Notes: generated by a model not told the origin, from the sequence alone. Positions 52,923 to 62,300 are shown, numbered from the stretch's first letter. The stretch: 64,000 nt of DNA from Arcobacter sp. EP1 (GCA_001655195.1 LPNY01000139.1:304746-368745), one strand, 5' to 3'. A program made the numbers and translations.

Positions 52923-54311
52923 ATGAGAATTTTATTAATAACGTATGATAATGAATCCCTAATACAATGGTTTCCACAAGGAATAGCATATACAGCAGCA
53001 ACGCTACTTAAATTTGGACACGATGTTGAAATATATGAACAAGATATTCATCACTATCCTGAAAGCCATCTGACTGAGAAATTAAATAATGAGTACTATG
53101 ATATTGTAGGATTAAGTTTTATTGGGGGATATTATGAGTATAGAAAAGCACTTAAAATATCTGAAGCGGTTAATAATTCAAAACAGAGGCCTTTTTATAT
53201 TTTAGGTGGATTTGGACCAAGTCCTGCTCCTCATTATTTCTTAAAAAAGATGAATGCCGATGCAATTGTAATGGGAGAGGGTGAAAATACAGTTATAGAC
53301 TTGCTGAATCACTTGCAAGAGAAAAAAGATTTAAAAAATGTTTTGGGAATTGCCTATGCAAAAAATGGAAAAACCTTTGTAAATCCAAGCCGACCCTTAA
53401 TTGAGGATGTTGATTCAATTCCAATGCCTGCATATGATTTATTTAATATTGAGCACTATAGACTTCTTCGAATGCCAAATTGTTCACGTACAGACTTTAT
53501 TATGCCCGTATTAAGTGGTAGAGGATGTACTTTTACGTGTAATTTTTGTTACAGAATGGATAAAGGTTTTAGAGGCAGAAGTAATGAAGCAATTATTGAA
53601 GAGATACGATATTTACAAAAGAACTATGGGATTACTTATATTGCATTTTCTGATGAACTTTTAATGTCTTCAATTGGTCGGACGATGAGTTTGTGTGAGG
53701 ATATGATAAAGGCAAATTTAAATATTAAGTGGGATTGTAACGGAAGACTAAATTATGCTAAACCAAAAGTTTTAAATTTGATGAAAAAAGCAGGCTGTGT
53801 ATTTATCAATTATGGAATAGAAGCTTTTGATGATCAAATTTTAAAGAATATGGATAAAGTCTTAACAACTAAACAGATTGAAAATGGAATCATTGAAACA
53901 TTAAAATCAGGGTTGAGTCCAGGATATAATATTATATTTGGAAATATTGATGAAACAAGAGAAACATTAATGCAAGGTGTTGAATTTTTATTAAAGTATG
54001 ATGATGGTGCTCAGATGAGAACTATAAGACCGGTCACTCCGTATCCAGGTTCTCCTTTATATAACTTGGCAGTTAAAAAGGGTATGATTAAAGATATAGA
54101 AGATTTTTATGAGAACAAACATACAAATTCAGATTTAATGACATGTAATTTTACTAAATTAAGTGATGAAGAGTTTTATTCAGCTTTAATGGATGCAAAT
54201 GAATTATTATTGGATAATTATCAAAGAAGAGTTAAATCTGATACTAAAAAACAGCTTTCAGAATTATATCTTCAAAAAGACAGCTCTTTTAGAGGATTTA
54301 GGCAGACATGA
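52923..54311 (+). CDS. B12-binding-domain radical SAM enzyme
   Basis: A 462-residue protein: an N-terminal cobalamin-binding-like domain (MRILLITYDNESLIQWFPQGIAYTAATLL, IVGLSFIGG, YILGGFGPSPAPHYF, AIVMGEGE) followed by a radical SAM barrel with cluster motif C-TFT-C-NF-C (SGRGCTFTCNFCYRM) and GIEAFDDQIL...TTKQIENGI. B12-radical SAM enzymes perform methylations or rearrangements on unactivated carbons. The N-terminal domain lacks an obvious D-x-H-x-x-G cobalamin motif, so cobalamin use is uncertain. In a glycan locus it may modify a sugar or its lipid carrier; no substrate can be read. Confidence 0.8.
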   Translation: MRILLITYDNESLIQWFPQGIAYTAATLLKFGHDVEIYEQDIHHYPESHLTEKLNNEYYDIVGLSFIGGYYEYRKALKISEAVNNSKQRPFYILGGFGPSPAPHYFLKKMNADAIVMGEGENTVIDLLNHLQEKKDLKNVLGIAYAKNGKTFVNPSRPLIEDVDSIPMPAYDLFNIEHYRLLRMPNCSRTDFIMPVLSGRGCTFTCNFCYRMDKGFRGRSNEAIIEEIRYLQKNYGITYIAFSDELLMSSIGRTMSLCEDMIKANLNIKWDCNGRLNYAKPKVLNLMKKAGCVFINYGIEAFDDQILKNMDKVLTTKQIENGIIETLKSGLSPGYNIIFGNIDETRETLMQGVEFLLKYDDGAQMRTIRPVTPYPGSPLYNLAVKKGMIKDIEDFYENKHTNSDLMTCNFTKLSDEEFYSALMDANELLLDNYQRRVKSDTKKQLSELYLQKDSSFRGFRQT

Positions 54312-55480
54312 TAAATCGTATAAAAAAAGCTGTAGAGTATTTACTATATTCAAAGAAAGAATTAAATAAACCTAAAAAAGTTCCTATTTTAATATTTGAT
54401 GAAGTCGGTAGTGAATTATTTTTAAACTACTTTAAAAAAGAAGATACAGAGATAATACATATACGAAAAGAGAAAATAAATTTATATGTTTTAATTAAAA
54501 CAATTTTCTCACTTAAAGTAAGTGGTTTAGAGTATATTAGCCAGTATATAAAATGTGTTGAACCAAGAATAGTAATAACATTTATAGATAATAATACAAA
54601 TTTTTATCATTTAAAAACTAAAAGTCCTAATCCAAAATATATCGTAGTCCAAAATTCAATTAGAGATGGAGAAGACCCTAGTTATCCTATAAATAAGGCA
54701 CAAGTAGAGTCTAGGAATTTTTTTGTCGATTATGCTTTTTGTTATAATAAAGAGGTTGCGTCTAGGTATAGTAGCTCTTCAAAGTGTGAGAGTTTAATTA
54801 TTGGGTCTTTTAAAAACAATATTATAGGTAAATTAGAGAATGAATTACCTAACATTAATAGATTGACATTTGTTTCACAATATAGAAATACACCTGACAT
54901 ATTTGCAGTTTTAGAGGGTAAAGCAATCTATAGAAAAAATTTTTATGAACCAGATAGAATAATGGTTAAAAAACTTCAGTCTTTTTGTATTGCTAACAAC
55001 TTAGAATTTGCTATAGCTGGAACTACTTCTAGTGAAAAAGGAAATGAATTTAAGTTTTTTGAAAGTGCTTTAGGAGATAGCTCTTGGATTTTTCTACCTA
55101 AAAAAGATATTTTTAGTAGTTATTATGAAGTTTTTAATTCTCAATATGTAGTCTGTCTAGAAAGTACTCTAGCATATGAAGCTTTATCTAGAGGAAAAAG
55201 AGTTGGTTTTTTTCCTTGTAGAAAAAAATATATAGATGTTAAAAATGGCCGTAACTTTGATGCTGCCTTTGATAAAAAAGGTGAATTCTGGACAGATGAA
55301 ATAACAGATAATGAGTTCGAAAAAGTGATGAACTTTGTAGTAAATAGTAACGATGTCATTTGGAATAGTACAGTAGATAAATATAAAGATGATTTAATAG
55401 CTTATGAACCTGGAAATACGAAGTTTATCGATCTTATGAAGGAATTAGAAGTACCAATAAAGGATAAATTTAATGATTAG
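54308..55480 (+). CDS. putative surface-carbohydrate transferase (LA_1612-like)
   Basis: A 390-residue soluble protein with the layout of a GT-B glycosyltransferase: an N-terminal half with a Rossmann-type region (ILIFDEVGSELFLNYF, PRIVITFIDNNTNFYH, KYIVVQNSIRDGE) and a C-terminal half ending SQYVVCLESTLAYEALSRGKRVGFFP, whose S-T-x-x-Y-E-A-x-x-x-G element is the nucleotide-sugar loop seen in NeuC/Wec-like and LA_1612/LIC-type proteins. I infer that it adds a residue to the locus glycan. It overlaps the radical SAM gene by four bases. Donor and acceptor are unknown. Confidence 0.6.
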   Translation: MINRIKKAVEYLLYSKKELNKPKKVPILIFDEVGSELFLNYFKKEDTEIIHIRKEKINLYVLIKTIFSLKVSGLEYISQYIKCVEPRIVITFIDNNTNFYHLKTKSPNPKYIVVQNSIRDGEDPSYPINKAQVESRNFFVDYAFCYNKEVASRYSSSSKCESLIIGSFKNNIIGKLENELPNINRLTFVSQYRNTPDIFAVLEGKAIYRKNFYEPDRIMVKKLQSFCIANNLEFAIAGTTSSEKGNEFKFFESALGDSSWIFLPKKDIFSSYYEVFNSQYVVCLESTLAYEALSRGKRVGFFPCRKKYIDVKNGRNFDAAFDKKGEFWTDEITDNEFEKVMNFVVNSNDVIWNSTVDKYKDDLIAYEPGNTKFIDLMKELEVPIKDKFND

Positions 55481-55522
55481 TTTTTTTAAAAGAAGAACTC
55501 AAATATTTAAAGAAGTCCTAAA

Positions 55523-57256
55523 ATGATACAAACTTACAAAAAAATATGGCAATTACTAAGTATCCATGAGAGAAAGAGAGCTATTCAGCTTCTTGTTGTT
55601 ATGATTGTGATGGCTTTTTTTGAAGTGTTAGGAGTAGGGTCAATTATGCCCTTTTTATCAGTTCTAGGAAATCCTGAAGTGATAGATAGTAATGAGTATT
55701 TGGCTTTTCTATATAGCTATTTCTCATTTGAAAGCAAAGATATGTTTTTAATATTTTTGGGAAGCTTTGCACTAGTGATGCTGATAATTAGTGCTATATT
55801 TAGAAGTTTAGCTACATATGCTACAGTTAGATTCTCAAATATGCGTCGTCACAGTATAGGTAGACAATTACTCTCAAAGTATCTTCATCAGCCTTATAGT
55901 TTTTTTCTTTCGCGTAATAGTAGTGAAATCTCAAAAACTATACTCTCTGAGGTAGATATATTTATAGGGCAAATTATGCTGCCTTCATTGCATCTAGTGA
56001 CCTATATTGTTGTTACTATAGCTTTGACCAGTTTTTTGATTTCTATAGATCCTATGCTGGCTTTTATGTTAGTGTCTTTATTTGCTGCTTTTTATACTGT
56101 GACGTACCTTACTATCAGAAAATATTTAGGTAAAATAGGTCTTGAACTTCAAAAAGCAAATGAAACGAGGTTTAAAATTGTCTCTGAAACAATAGGAGGG
56201 ATAAAAGATCTCAAGGTTTTAGGAAGAGAAAGTGCCTATCTTAATAGTTTTGATAAACCATCGGAGAATTTTTCTTCCCATCAAGCAACAAGTACAACTC
56301 TATCTCAAGTACCTCAATATATAGTAGAGGTTTTAGCATTTGGTTCTCTTTTATTGATGTCTATGTATACAATAGTGAGTAATGGTGCAGATTTAGGTAC
56401 GATGCTCCCAATACTTGGACTTTATGCGCTTGGTTCATTGAAGTTAAAGCCAGCCATTCAGCAGATATTCCTATCGATTTCATTACTAAGATTTGGACAA
56501 CCTGCCCTTGAAACTATCTTAAACGACCTTCAACAAAAGTCAATACAAGAGACAAGCATATTAAATGACTTTACAAGATTACGCCTTCAAAAAAAACTTG
56601 AAATAAAAAATATGAACTTTCACTATCCAAATACAGAAACTCTAGCACTTACAGATATGTCAATAGATATAAAAGCAAACAGTACAGTTGGTATTATTGG
56701 AACTACGGGAGCTGGTAAAAGTACTTTGGTTGATATTATTTTAGGATTACTTATACCAACTAGCGGAAATATAGAGATTGATGGTGAGGTGTTAAACTCA
56801 ATTAATATTCGTCAGTGGCAAAATTCCATAGGATATGTACCTCAAAGTATATTTTTGGCAGATGATACTATAGCTTCAAATATAGCTTTTGGTGTGGAAA
56901 AAGAACAAATAGATATAGAACAAGTGCATAGAGTTTCTAAAATGGCACAAGTGCATGAGTTTGTGACTGAATTAAAAAATGGATACAATACCATAATAGG
57001 AGAGCGAGGTATAAGACTCTCAGGTGGTCAGAGGCAAAGGCTGGGTATTGCTAGATCACTGTACCACAATCCCGAGCTACTAATACTTGATGAAGCAACA
57101 AGTGCCCTTGACAATCAAACAGAAACAGAAGTAATGAAAGCTATTGATAATATGAGTGGAAGTAAGACCATTATTATGATAGCTCATAGGTTAAGTACTG
57201 TAGAAAAATGTGATAAAATTATAAAATTAGAAAATGGAAAAATTATTGATGAATAA
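55523..57256 (+). CDS. ABC exporter/flippase (PglK/MsbA-like)
   Basis: A 577-residue half-transporter with six membrane helices (about 20-300) fused to an ABC ATPase: Walker A IGTTGAGKSTL, Q-loop GYVPQSIFL, signature LSGGQRQRLGIARSL, Walker B LLILDEATSALD and H-loop IAHRLSTVE. The form resembles PglK and related flippases for undecaprenyl-linked oligosaccharides rather than a two-component O-antigen exporter. It would move the finished lipid-linked glycan across the inner membrane, probably for glycan built by the surrounding genes. The adjoining truncated gene starts inside its 3' end. Confidence 0.85.
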   Translation: MIQTYKKIWQLLSIHERKRAIQLLVVMIVMAFFEVLGVGSIMPFLSVLGNPEVIDSNEYLAFLYSYFSFESKDMFLIFLGSFALVMLIISAIFRSLATYATVRFSNMRRHSIGRQLLSKYLHQPYSFFLSRNSSEISKTILSEVDIFIGQIMLPSLHLVTYIVVTIALTSFLISIDPMLAFMLVSLFAAFYTVTYLTIRKYLGKIGLELQKANETRFKIVSETIGGIKDLKVLGRESAYLNSFDKPSENFSSHQATSTTLSQVPQYIVEVLAFGSLLLMSMYTIVSNGADLGTMLPILGLYALGSLKLKPAIQQIFLSISLLRFGQPALETILNDLQQKSIQETSILNDFTRLRLQKKLEIKNMNFHYPNTETLALTDMSIDIKANSTVGIIGTTGAGKSTLVDIILGLLIPTSGNIEIDGEVLNSINIRQWQNSIGYVPQSIFLADDTIASNIAFGVEKEQIDIEQVHRVSKMAQVHEFVTELKNGYNTIIGERGIRLSGGQRQRLGIARSLYHNPELLILDEATSALDNQTETEVMKAIDNMSGSKTIIMIAHRLSTVEKCDKIIKLENGKIIDE

Positions 57257-57500
57257 TACTCTTAGTCTTATAGAACGAACAAAAGAGCTTTTCATAGTTG
57301 ATATAAAAAGTCATGATAAAGAATTAGAAGAAATAGTAACAAATCCCTCTTTTTTAGTAATAGGTGGTCTAGAATCAATTGGTCAAACAGTTACTAAAGA
57401 GATATTTAAAAGAAACCATAAAAAATTGCATCTGGTTGATATCTTAAATAACAGTAAAATATGTTGCAACTTTATAAGATTGAGCCAATGGATAAATTGA
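57249..57500 (+). pseudogene. truncated nucleotide-sugar 4,6-dehydratase-like gene
   Basis: An 83-residue frame starting within the ABC gene stop. SFLVIGGLESIGQTVTKEIFKRNHKKLHLVDI matches the start of extended-SDR polysaccharide dehydratases, which normally read GGAGSIGQ and continue for about 300 more residues. Here the dinucleotide motif is altered (A to L, G to E), and after VDILNN the sequence leaves the family and stops within 15 codons. It is best read as a relic cut by a deletion joined to the following gene. It overlaps the next gene start. Confidence 0.65.
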
Positions 57501-58210
57501 AAAATTTAAATAAATTATCTGTTTTCATTCTAGCAGGTGGCTTTGGTACCAGGTTGCAAGATGTAGTAAAAGAGGTACCAAAACCAATGGCTCCAATTTT
57601 AAACAAGCCTTTTTTGGAATATCAAATTAATGAAATAAGAAAATATTATCCAAAAAGTAATATATATTTACTCACTCATTATATGTCAGAAGTTATAGAA
57701 AATTATTTTAAAAATGATGAACTTATTACAATAATAAAAGAAGAAACACCATTAGGTACAGGAGGAAGTATTAAAAACGCAATTAAAGAATTAGGATTAG
57801 ATGTAAACGATTCTTTGCTAGTATTTAATGGAGATACTTATATAAAGCCTGATTTAAAGGATATGGTAACTTCAACTAAAATAGATATATCTATACTTGC
57901 TTCATATCAAAATAATTGTGATAGATACGGAACATTAACAATTAAAGATAATTTCATTACAGAATTTAATGAAAAACAAATAGGAATAAAAGATTCATAC
58001 ATAAATGCAGGTTGTTACTATTTTAAGAATTTAGATTTTTTTAACCAAATTAAAGACTGCAAATTTGCAATTGAAGATAAGTTTAAAGAGTATCTTTTAA
58101 GTTCTAAAATAGGTATCTTTAAGTACAATTCAGTCTTTATCGATATCGGTATCCCCGAAGATTACAAGAAGATGATAAATTATATGAAAGAATATGATAA
58201 TGGAAATTAG
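57488..58210 (+). CDS. hddC: D-glycero-alpha-D-manno-heptose-1-phosphate guanylyltransferase-like
   Basis: A 240-residue NTP transferase: VFILAGGFGTRLQDVVKEVPKPMAPILNKPFLEYQI is the HddC/RmlA-type signature (GG-x-GTRL-x12-KPM-P). Further VFNGDTYI with the metal-binding Asp, LASYQNNCDRYGTL, and a C-terminal FIDIGIPEDYKKM. With the GHMP kinase (next) and a GmhA (62301) it completes most of the GDP-D-glycero-alpha-D-manno-heptose route known from Aneurinibacillus and Campylobacter capsules. ATG 57488 is favoured; an earlier ATG at 57461 lies inside the truncated dehydratase. Confidence 0.82.
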   Translation: MDKLKNLNKLSVFILAGGFGTRLQDVVKEVPKPMAPILNKPFLEYQINEIRKYYPKSNIYLLTHYMSEVIENYFKNDELITIIKEETPLGTGGSIKNAIKELGLDVNDSLLVFNGDTYIKPDLKDMVTSTKIDISILASYQNNCDRYGTLTIKDNFITEFNEKQIGIKDSYINAGCYYFKNLDFFNQIKDCKFAIEDKFKEYLLSSKIGIFKYNSVFIDIGIPEDYKKMINYMKEYDNGN

Positions 58211-59561
58211 TAAATATTTAATTAATAAAAATGATACATTAGAATCATCATTGGTTAAGATAGAAAATAATCACTTAGGGATAGTTTTTGTAGAAGAGAA
58301 TAACAAGATTATCGGAAGTGCTTCTGATGGTGATATTAGAAGAGTATTATTAGCAAAAAAAGATTTAGAACAAAAAATTAGTACGTGTATTAATGAAGAT
58401 TTTATTTTTCTTTTTGAAAAAGAAGCTACAAAAGAGAATATTCTAAAGTTACTGGATACAAGAATTAGAGTTATCCCAATCTTAAATAAAAAATATGAAT
58501 TGTTATCTGTGGTATCAGAAAAGAATATTAATTGGAATGAAAAAGAAAAAATCATATCAAAGGCCAAGTCTCCTGTAAGAATTAGTTTTGCAGGTGGAGG
58601 AACAGATTTAACAACTTATTTCTATGAAGAAAATGGTGTGGTTTTAAACTCAACTATTAATAAATTTTCCCATGCAGTACTTGAAAAAAGAGATGATGAT
58701 AAAATAAAAATCTATTCTAATGATTTAAAACAAACAGTTGAATATAATAATATTAACGAATTAGAATTTGACGGTAATTTAGATCTTATCAAGTCTGTCA
58801 TAAAATTATTACATCCTGATTTTGGCTTTGAACTTTATACTTATAGTGATGTGCCTCCAGGTTCTGGGTTAGGTGGTTCAGCTGTGTTGCTTTCTGCTAT
58901 TATCGGTACATTTAATAATTTTAGAGAAAATAAATTTAGCGATTACGAGATTGCAGAACTTGCTTTTCATGCAGAAAGAGTTGAACTAGCTTTATCTGGT
59001 GGTTGGCAAGACCAATATGCAACTGTTTTTGGCGGATTTAATTTTATGGAGTTTAAAGATCATGAAAATATAATTAACCCGTTGCGAATCAAAGATGATA
59101 TATTAAATGAATTAGAGGACTCTTTATTGTTATGTTATTCAGGAATTAATCATAATTCAGGAAATATTCATAATGATCAAAAAGAACAAATGAATAAAAA
59201 ATCTCAAAAAGAGTTTGCCGAAATATCTAAAAATATTGCGTATAAAATGAAATCAAGATTATTAAAAGGTAAGCTGGATGATTTTGGGGAACTGTTACAT
59301 CAGTCATGGGAAACAAAAAAGAATTTTTCTACAAAAATAACAAGTAAATTTTTAGATGAGATATATGATTATGCAATTGATAATGGTGCTTTAGGTGGTA
59401 AGTTATTAGGTGCAGGTGGGGGAGGATACTTCTTGTTTTATGTCCCTACCTTTAAAAAAATAGATCTAATGAATGCCTTACGAAAAAAAGGTTTTGAAAT
59501 TGAAACATTTACATTTGATAAAATAGGTTTAAGAAATTGGATTACGAAGGAAAAAATATGA
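58194..59561 (+). CDS. hddA: CBS-pair fused to D-glycero-D-manno-heptose 7-phosphate kinase-like GHMP kinase
   Basis: A 455-residue fusion. Residues 1-120 form a CBS pair (GIVFVEENNKIIGSASDGDIRRVLL), very similar to that of the aminotransferase at 49801. From about 122 there is a GHMP kinase: SPVRISFAGGGTDLTTYF, the glycine-rich PPGSGLGGSAVLLSAII, ELALSGGWQDQYATVFGGFN and GGKLLGAGGGGYFLF. This matches HddA of the heptose capsule route. The kinase without CBS is usually about 330-340 residues, so the N-terminal domain is an addition. It overlaps its neighbours on both sides. Confidence 0.82.
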   Translation: MIMEISKYLINKNDTLESSLVKIENNHLGIVFVEENNKIIGSASDGDIRRVLLAKKDLEQKISTCINEDFIFLFEKEATKENILKLLDTRIRVIPILNKKYELLSVVSEKNINWNEKEKIISKAKSPVRISFAGGGTDLTTYFYEENGVVLNSTINKFSHAVLEKRDDDKIKIYSNDLKQTVEYNNINELEFDGNLDLIKSVIKLLHPDFGFELYTYSDVPPGSGLGGSAVLLSAIIGTFNNFRENKFSDYEIAELAFHAERVELALSGGWQDQYATVFGGFNFMEFKDHENIINPLRIKDDILNELEDSLLLCYSGINHNSGNIHNDQKEQMNKKSQKEFAEISKNIAYKMKSRLLKGKLDDFGELLHQSWETKKNFSTKITSKFLDEIYDYAIDNGALGGKLLGAGGGGYFLFYVPTFKKIDLMNALRKKGFEIETFTFDKIGLRNWITKEKI

Positions 59562-61447
59562 TCGTAGAAAATTTGGAAATAGGAAAGGATGATAGAGTAT
59601 TTATAATAGCAGAAATAGGTATGAATCATAACGGTATTTATGAAAATGCTATTAAATTAATAGATCAAGCTGCTGAAATAGGTGTAGATTGCGTTAAGTT
59701 CCAAATGCGAGATTTACAAGAATTGTATTCAAAAGATGCACTAGATAAAACTAGTAGTGACTTATCAACACAATATACAATTGGACTTTTAGAAAAATTT
59801 GAATTAACATTTGAAGAGTACATCTCTATAGCAGAGTATTCACGAAGTAAAGGGTTGATTTTTATGTGTACTCCTTGGGATAAATCAAGTGCAGATGCTA
59901 TTGAGAAAATTGGAGTACCTGCTTTCAAAACGGCATCAGCTGATATGACGAACTTTGATTTATTAGAGTATTTAGTTCAAAAAAACTTGCCATTAATTTT
60001 ATCAACAGGTATGAGTTCAAAAGAGGAAATTGATGAAACAGTAGAATTTTTAACAAGGTTAAAAGTAGATTTTGCACTGTTACATTGTAATTCAACCTAT
60101 CCAGCTCCCTTTAAAGATATTAATCTTCGATATTTAGAACAGTTAAAGAAATATAATATTCCTATTGGTTATTCTGGACATGAGCGAGGTATTGCTGTGT
60201 CTATTGCCTCTGTAGGAATGGGGGCTAGAATTATTGAGAGACATTTTACTCTTGATAGAGGAATGGAAGGACCTGATCATACTGCAAGTTTAGAATATGA
60301 TGATTTTAAGCGTCTTGTTGAGGGAATTAGAGAAGTTGAACTATCGTTAGGAAGTAATAAAGATAGAGTAGTTACTCAAGGAGAATTGATTAATAGAGAA
60401 AATTTAGCGAAGAGTATCTTTGCAAAAGTAGAAATTTCTGAAGGAGATATTTTCTCTAAAGATATGTTTGAAATAAAAAGTCCTGGACAAGGATTGAGTC
60501 CTCAGTATTTAAATAAAATTATAGGATATAAAGCAAACAGAAATATTGAGAAGGGTAAGCCACTTTTTAAATCTGATTTGGGTGGTTTAATCAATGCTAA
60601 AAAGAGTTATGAGTTTAATAGAACGTGGGCCTTGCCAGTAAGATTTCATGATATTAATTCTTTACTTGAAAATACGACCCCAGAATCTGTAGAATTTCAT
60701 ATGAGTTTTAAAGATATAACGGAAGATTTATCCCAATTCTTGACACAAGAGTATGCTTGTGAATATATCGTTCATGCTCCAGAACTCTTTGAAGATGATC
60801 ATCTTCTTGATTTATGTACACCTGATGAAAACTATCGAAAAAAATCAATTGCGAATTTACAAAGGGTTATTGATAAAACTTTATCGATGCAGAAATATTT
60901 TCCAAAAACAAAAACTCCTCAAATTGTTGTTCATTGTGGAGGGTTTACAAAGGATGAAATATTACCGTTAGAAAAAAGAGCTCAATATTATGAAAACTTG
61001 ATAGATTCAATTGAACAATTAGATTTAAATGGAGTACAGTTATTACCTGAAAATATGGCACCATTTCCATGGTTGTTTGGGGGACAGCGATATCAAAATA
61101 TTTTTATTGACCCAGATGAAATAATTGAGTTTTGTAAAAAAACTAATTTGAAAATTTGTCAAGACATTTCTCATTCTCATTTAGCTTGTAATAAATTTGG
61201 TTGGTCACATTTAGAATATACAAAAAAGTTAGCACCATATACTGATCATTATCATATTTCAGATGGAACAGGTGTTGATGGAGAAGGTATACAGATTGGG
61301 GAGGGTAATGTTGATTTTGATAACATTTATCCTATAATTAATCAGCTTTCACCAAAAGCATCTTTTATACCTGAAGTTTGGCAGGGACATAAAAATAATG
61401 GTGAAGGCTTTTGGATAAGTTTAGAAAGAATGGAAGGGAGAATTTAA
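59558..61447 (+). CDS. NeuB-family synthase fused to a TIM-barrel isomerase domain
   Basis: A 629-residue fusion. Residues about 15-270 are a NeuB-type barrel (FIIAEIGMNHNGIYENAIKLID, CVKFQMRD, FMCTPWDKSSADAI, KTASADMTNFD, LSTGMSSKEE, CNSTYPAPF, YSGHERGIAVS, ERHFTLDRGMEGPDHTASLE). A SAF domain follows (about 285-345), and from about 360 a xylose-isomerase-like barrel (EYIVHAPELF, QIVVHCGGFT, LLPENMAP, KICQDISHSHLACN, HISDGTGVDGEG, FIPEVW). The C-terminal half could act on the sugar before or after the synthase step. Starts at ATG 59558 in an ATGA overlap with AAGGAAAA upstream. Confidence 0.88.
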   Translation: MIVENLEIGKDDRVFIIAEIGMNHNGIYENAIKLIDQAAEIGVDCVKFQMRDLQELYSKDALDKTSSDLSTQYTIGLLEKFELTFEEYISIAEYSRSKGLIFMCTPWDKSSADAIEKIGVPAFKTASADMTNFDLLEYLVQKNLPLILSTGMSSKEEIDETVEFLTRLKVDFALLHCNSTYPAPFKDINLRYLEQLKKYNIPIGYSGHERGIAVSIASVGMGARIIERHFTLDRGMEGPDHTASLEYDDFKRLVEGIREVELSLGSNKDRVVTQGELINRENLAKSIFAKVEISEGDIFSKDMFEIKSPGQGLSPQYLNKIIGYKANRNIEKGKPLFKSDLGGLINAKKSYEFNRTWALPVRFHDINSLLENTTPESVEFHMSFKDITEDLSQFLTQEYACEYIVHAPELFEDDHLLDLCTPDENYRKKSIANLQRVIDKTLSMQKYFPKTKTPQIVVHCGGFTKDEILPLEKRAQYYENLIDSIEQLDLNGVQLLPENMAPFPWLFGGQRYQNIFIDPDEIIEFCKKTNLKICQDISHSHLACNKFGWSHLEYTKKLAPYTDHYHISDGTGVDGEGIQIGEGNVDFDNIYPIINQLSPKASFIPEVWQGHKNNGEGFWISLERMEGRI

Positions 61448-62298
61448 TGAAGTGTTATTTATGTGGTTCTTCTGACCATAAACTAAGAGATGGAAAAGTT
61501 CGAGATAATGATAAACTAAGTATATTAGAATGTAATAATTGCAGTTTAGTATTTTTGTCAAGTTTAGACCATATAGATGAAAGTTTTTACGAAGAATCAA
61601 ATATGTCTGAAGGACAAAACGTGCAAGAGTGGCTAAATGGAACAGATATTGATGATAGTAGAAGGTTTGAATTTGTTAAAGAATTTTTAATCAATAAAGA
61701 TATAATTGATTTTGGAAGTGGGGCTGGTGGGTTCTTACTACAAGCAAAAAAAATAGCTAAATCTGTCGTTGGTGTTGAACTAGATAATAAAGTGAGAGAA
61801 CATTATAAAAATAGTTCTATTGATCTGGTACGAGATATTCGTGAGTTAAAGAATGAGAGTTATGATGTTATTACGGCTTTTCATGTTATCGAACATTTAA
61901 GTGATCCAATTAAAATATTGCAAGAATTGTGTTTAAAACTGAAAAAAGGTGGAAAATTGATTTTTGAAATTCCAAATTCTGATGATGCTCTTTTATCACT
62001 TTATAAAAATAAGGCATTCAGTAGTTTTACTTACTGGAGTCCCCATTTATTTTTATATAATGCTAGAACTTTAGATATATTATTTAAAAAAATTAATGGT
62101 CTAGAAATGGACTTTATAAAATACATTCAGAGATACCCTTTATCAAATCATCTTTATTGGTTAGCAAATAATGAACCAGGAGGACATTTAAACTGGGGAC
62201 AATTTATTGACTCGGTGGAGTTAAATAGTGCATATGAAGCTCAGTTGTCTTCTTTGGGTATTACAGACACAATAATTGCACAATGTACTAAGGTATAA
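61447..62298 (+). CDS. zinc-ribbon SAM-dependent methyltransferase, copy 2
   Basis: A 283-residue paralogue of the gene at 51207. N-terminal zinc ribbon (CYLCGSSDH and LECNNCSLVF), class I methyltransferase motif IIDFGSGAGGFLLQA, ITAFHVIEHLSDPI and LIFEIPNSDDALL. The C-terminal QRYPLSNHLYWLANNEPGGH resembles the QRYGLDNHLSWFKNKKSGG of copy 1, indicating shared substrate recognition. Starts in a TAATG overlap with the NeuB fusion gene. Confidence 0.8.
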   Translation: MKCYLCGSSDHKLRDGKVRDNDKLSILECNNCSLVFLSSLDHIDESFYEESNMSEGQNVQEWLNGTDIDDSRRFEFVKEFLINKDIIDFGSGAGGFLLQAKKIAKSVVGVELDNKVREHYKNSSIDLVRDIRELKNESYDVITAFHVIEHLSDPIKILQELCLKLKKGGKLIFEIPNSDDALLSLYKNKAFSSFTYWSPHLFLYNARTLDILFKKINGLEMDFIKYIQRYPLSNHLYWLANNEPGGHLNWGQFIDSVELNSAYEAQLSSLGITDTIIAQCTKV

Positions 62299-62300
62299 TA

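Noticed and set aside
55473..55526. 17-codon frame between the transferase and ABC genes
   Set aside because: Begins and ends in coupling overlaps with its neighbours but is too short and featureless to support as a gene; may only aid translational coupling.
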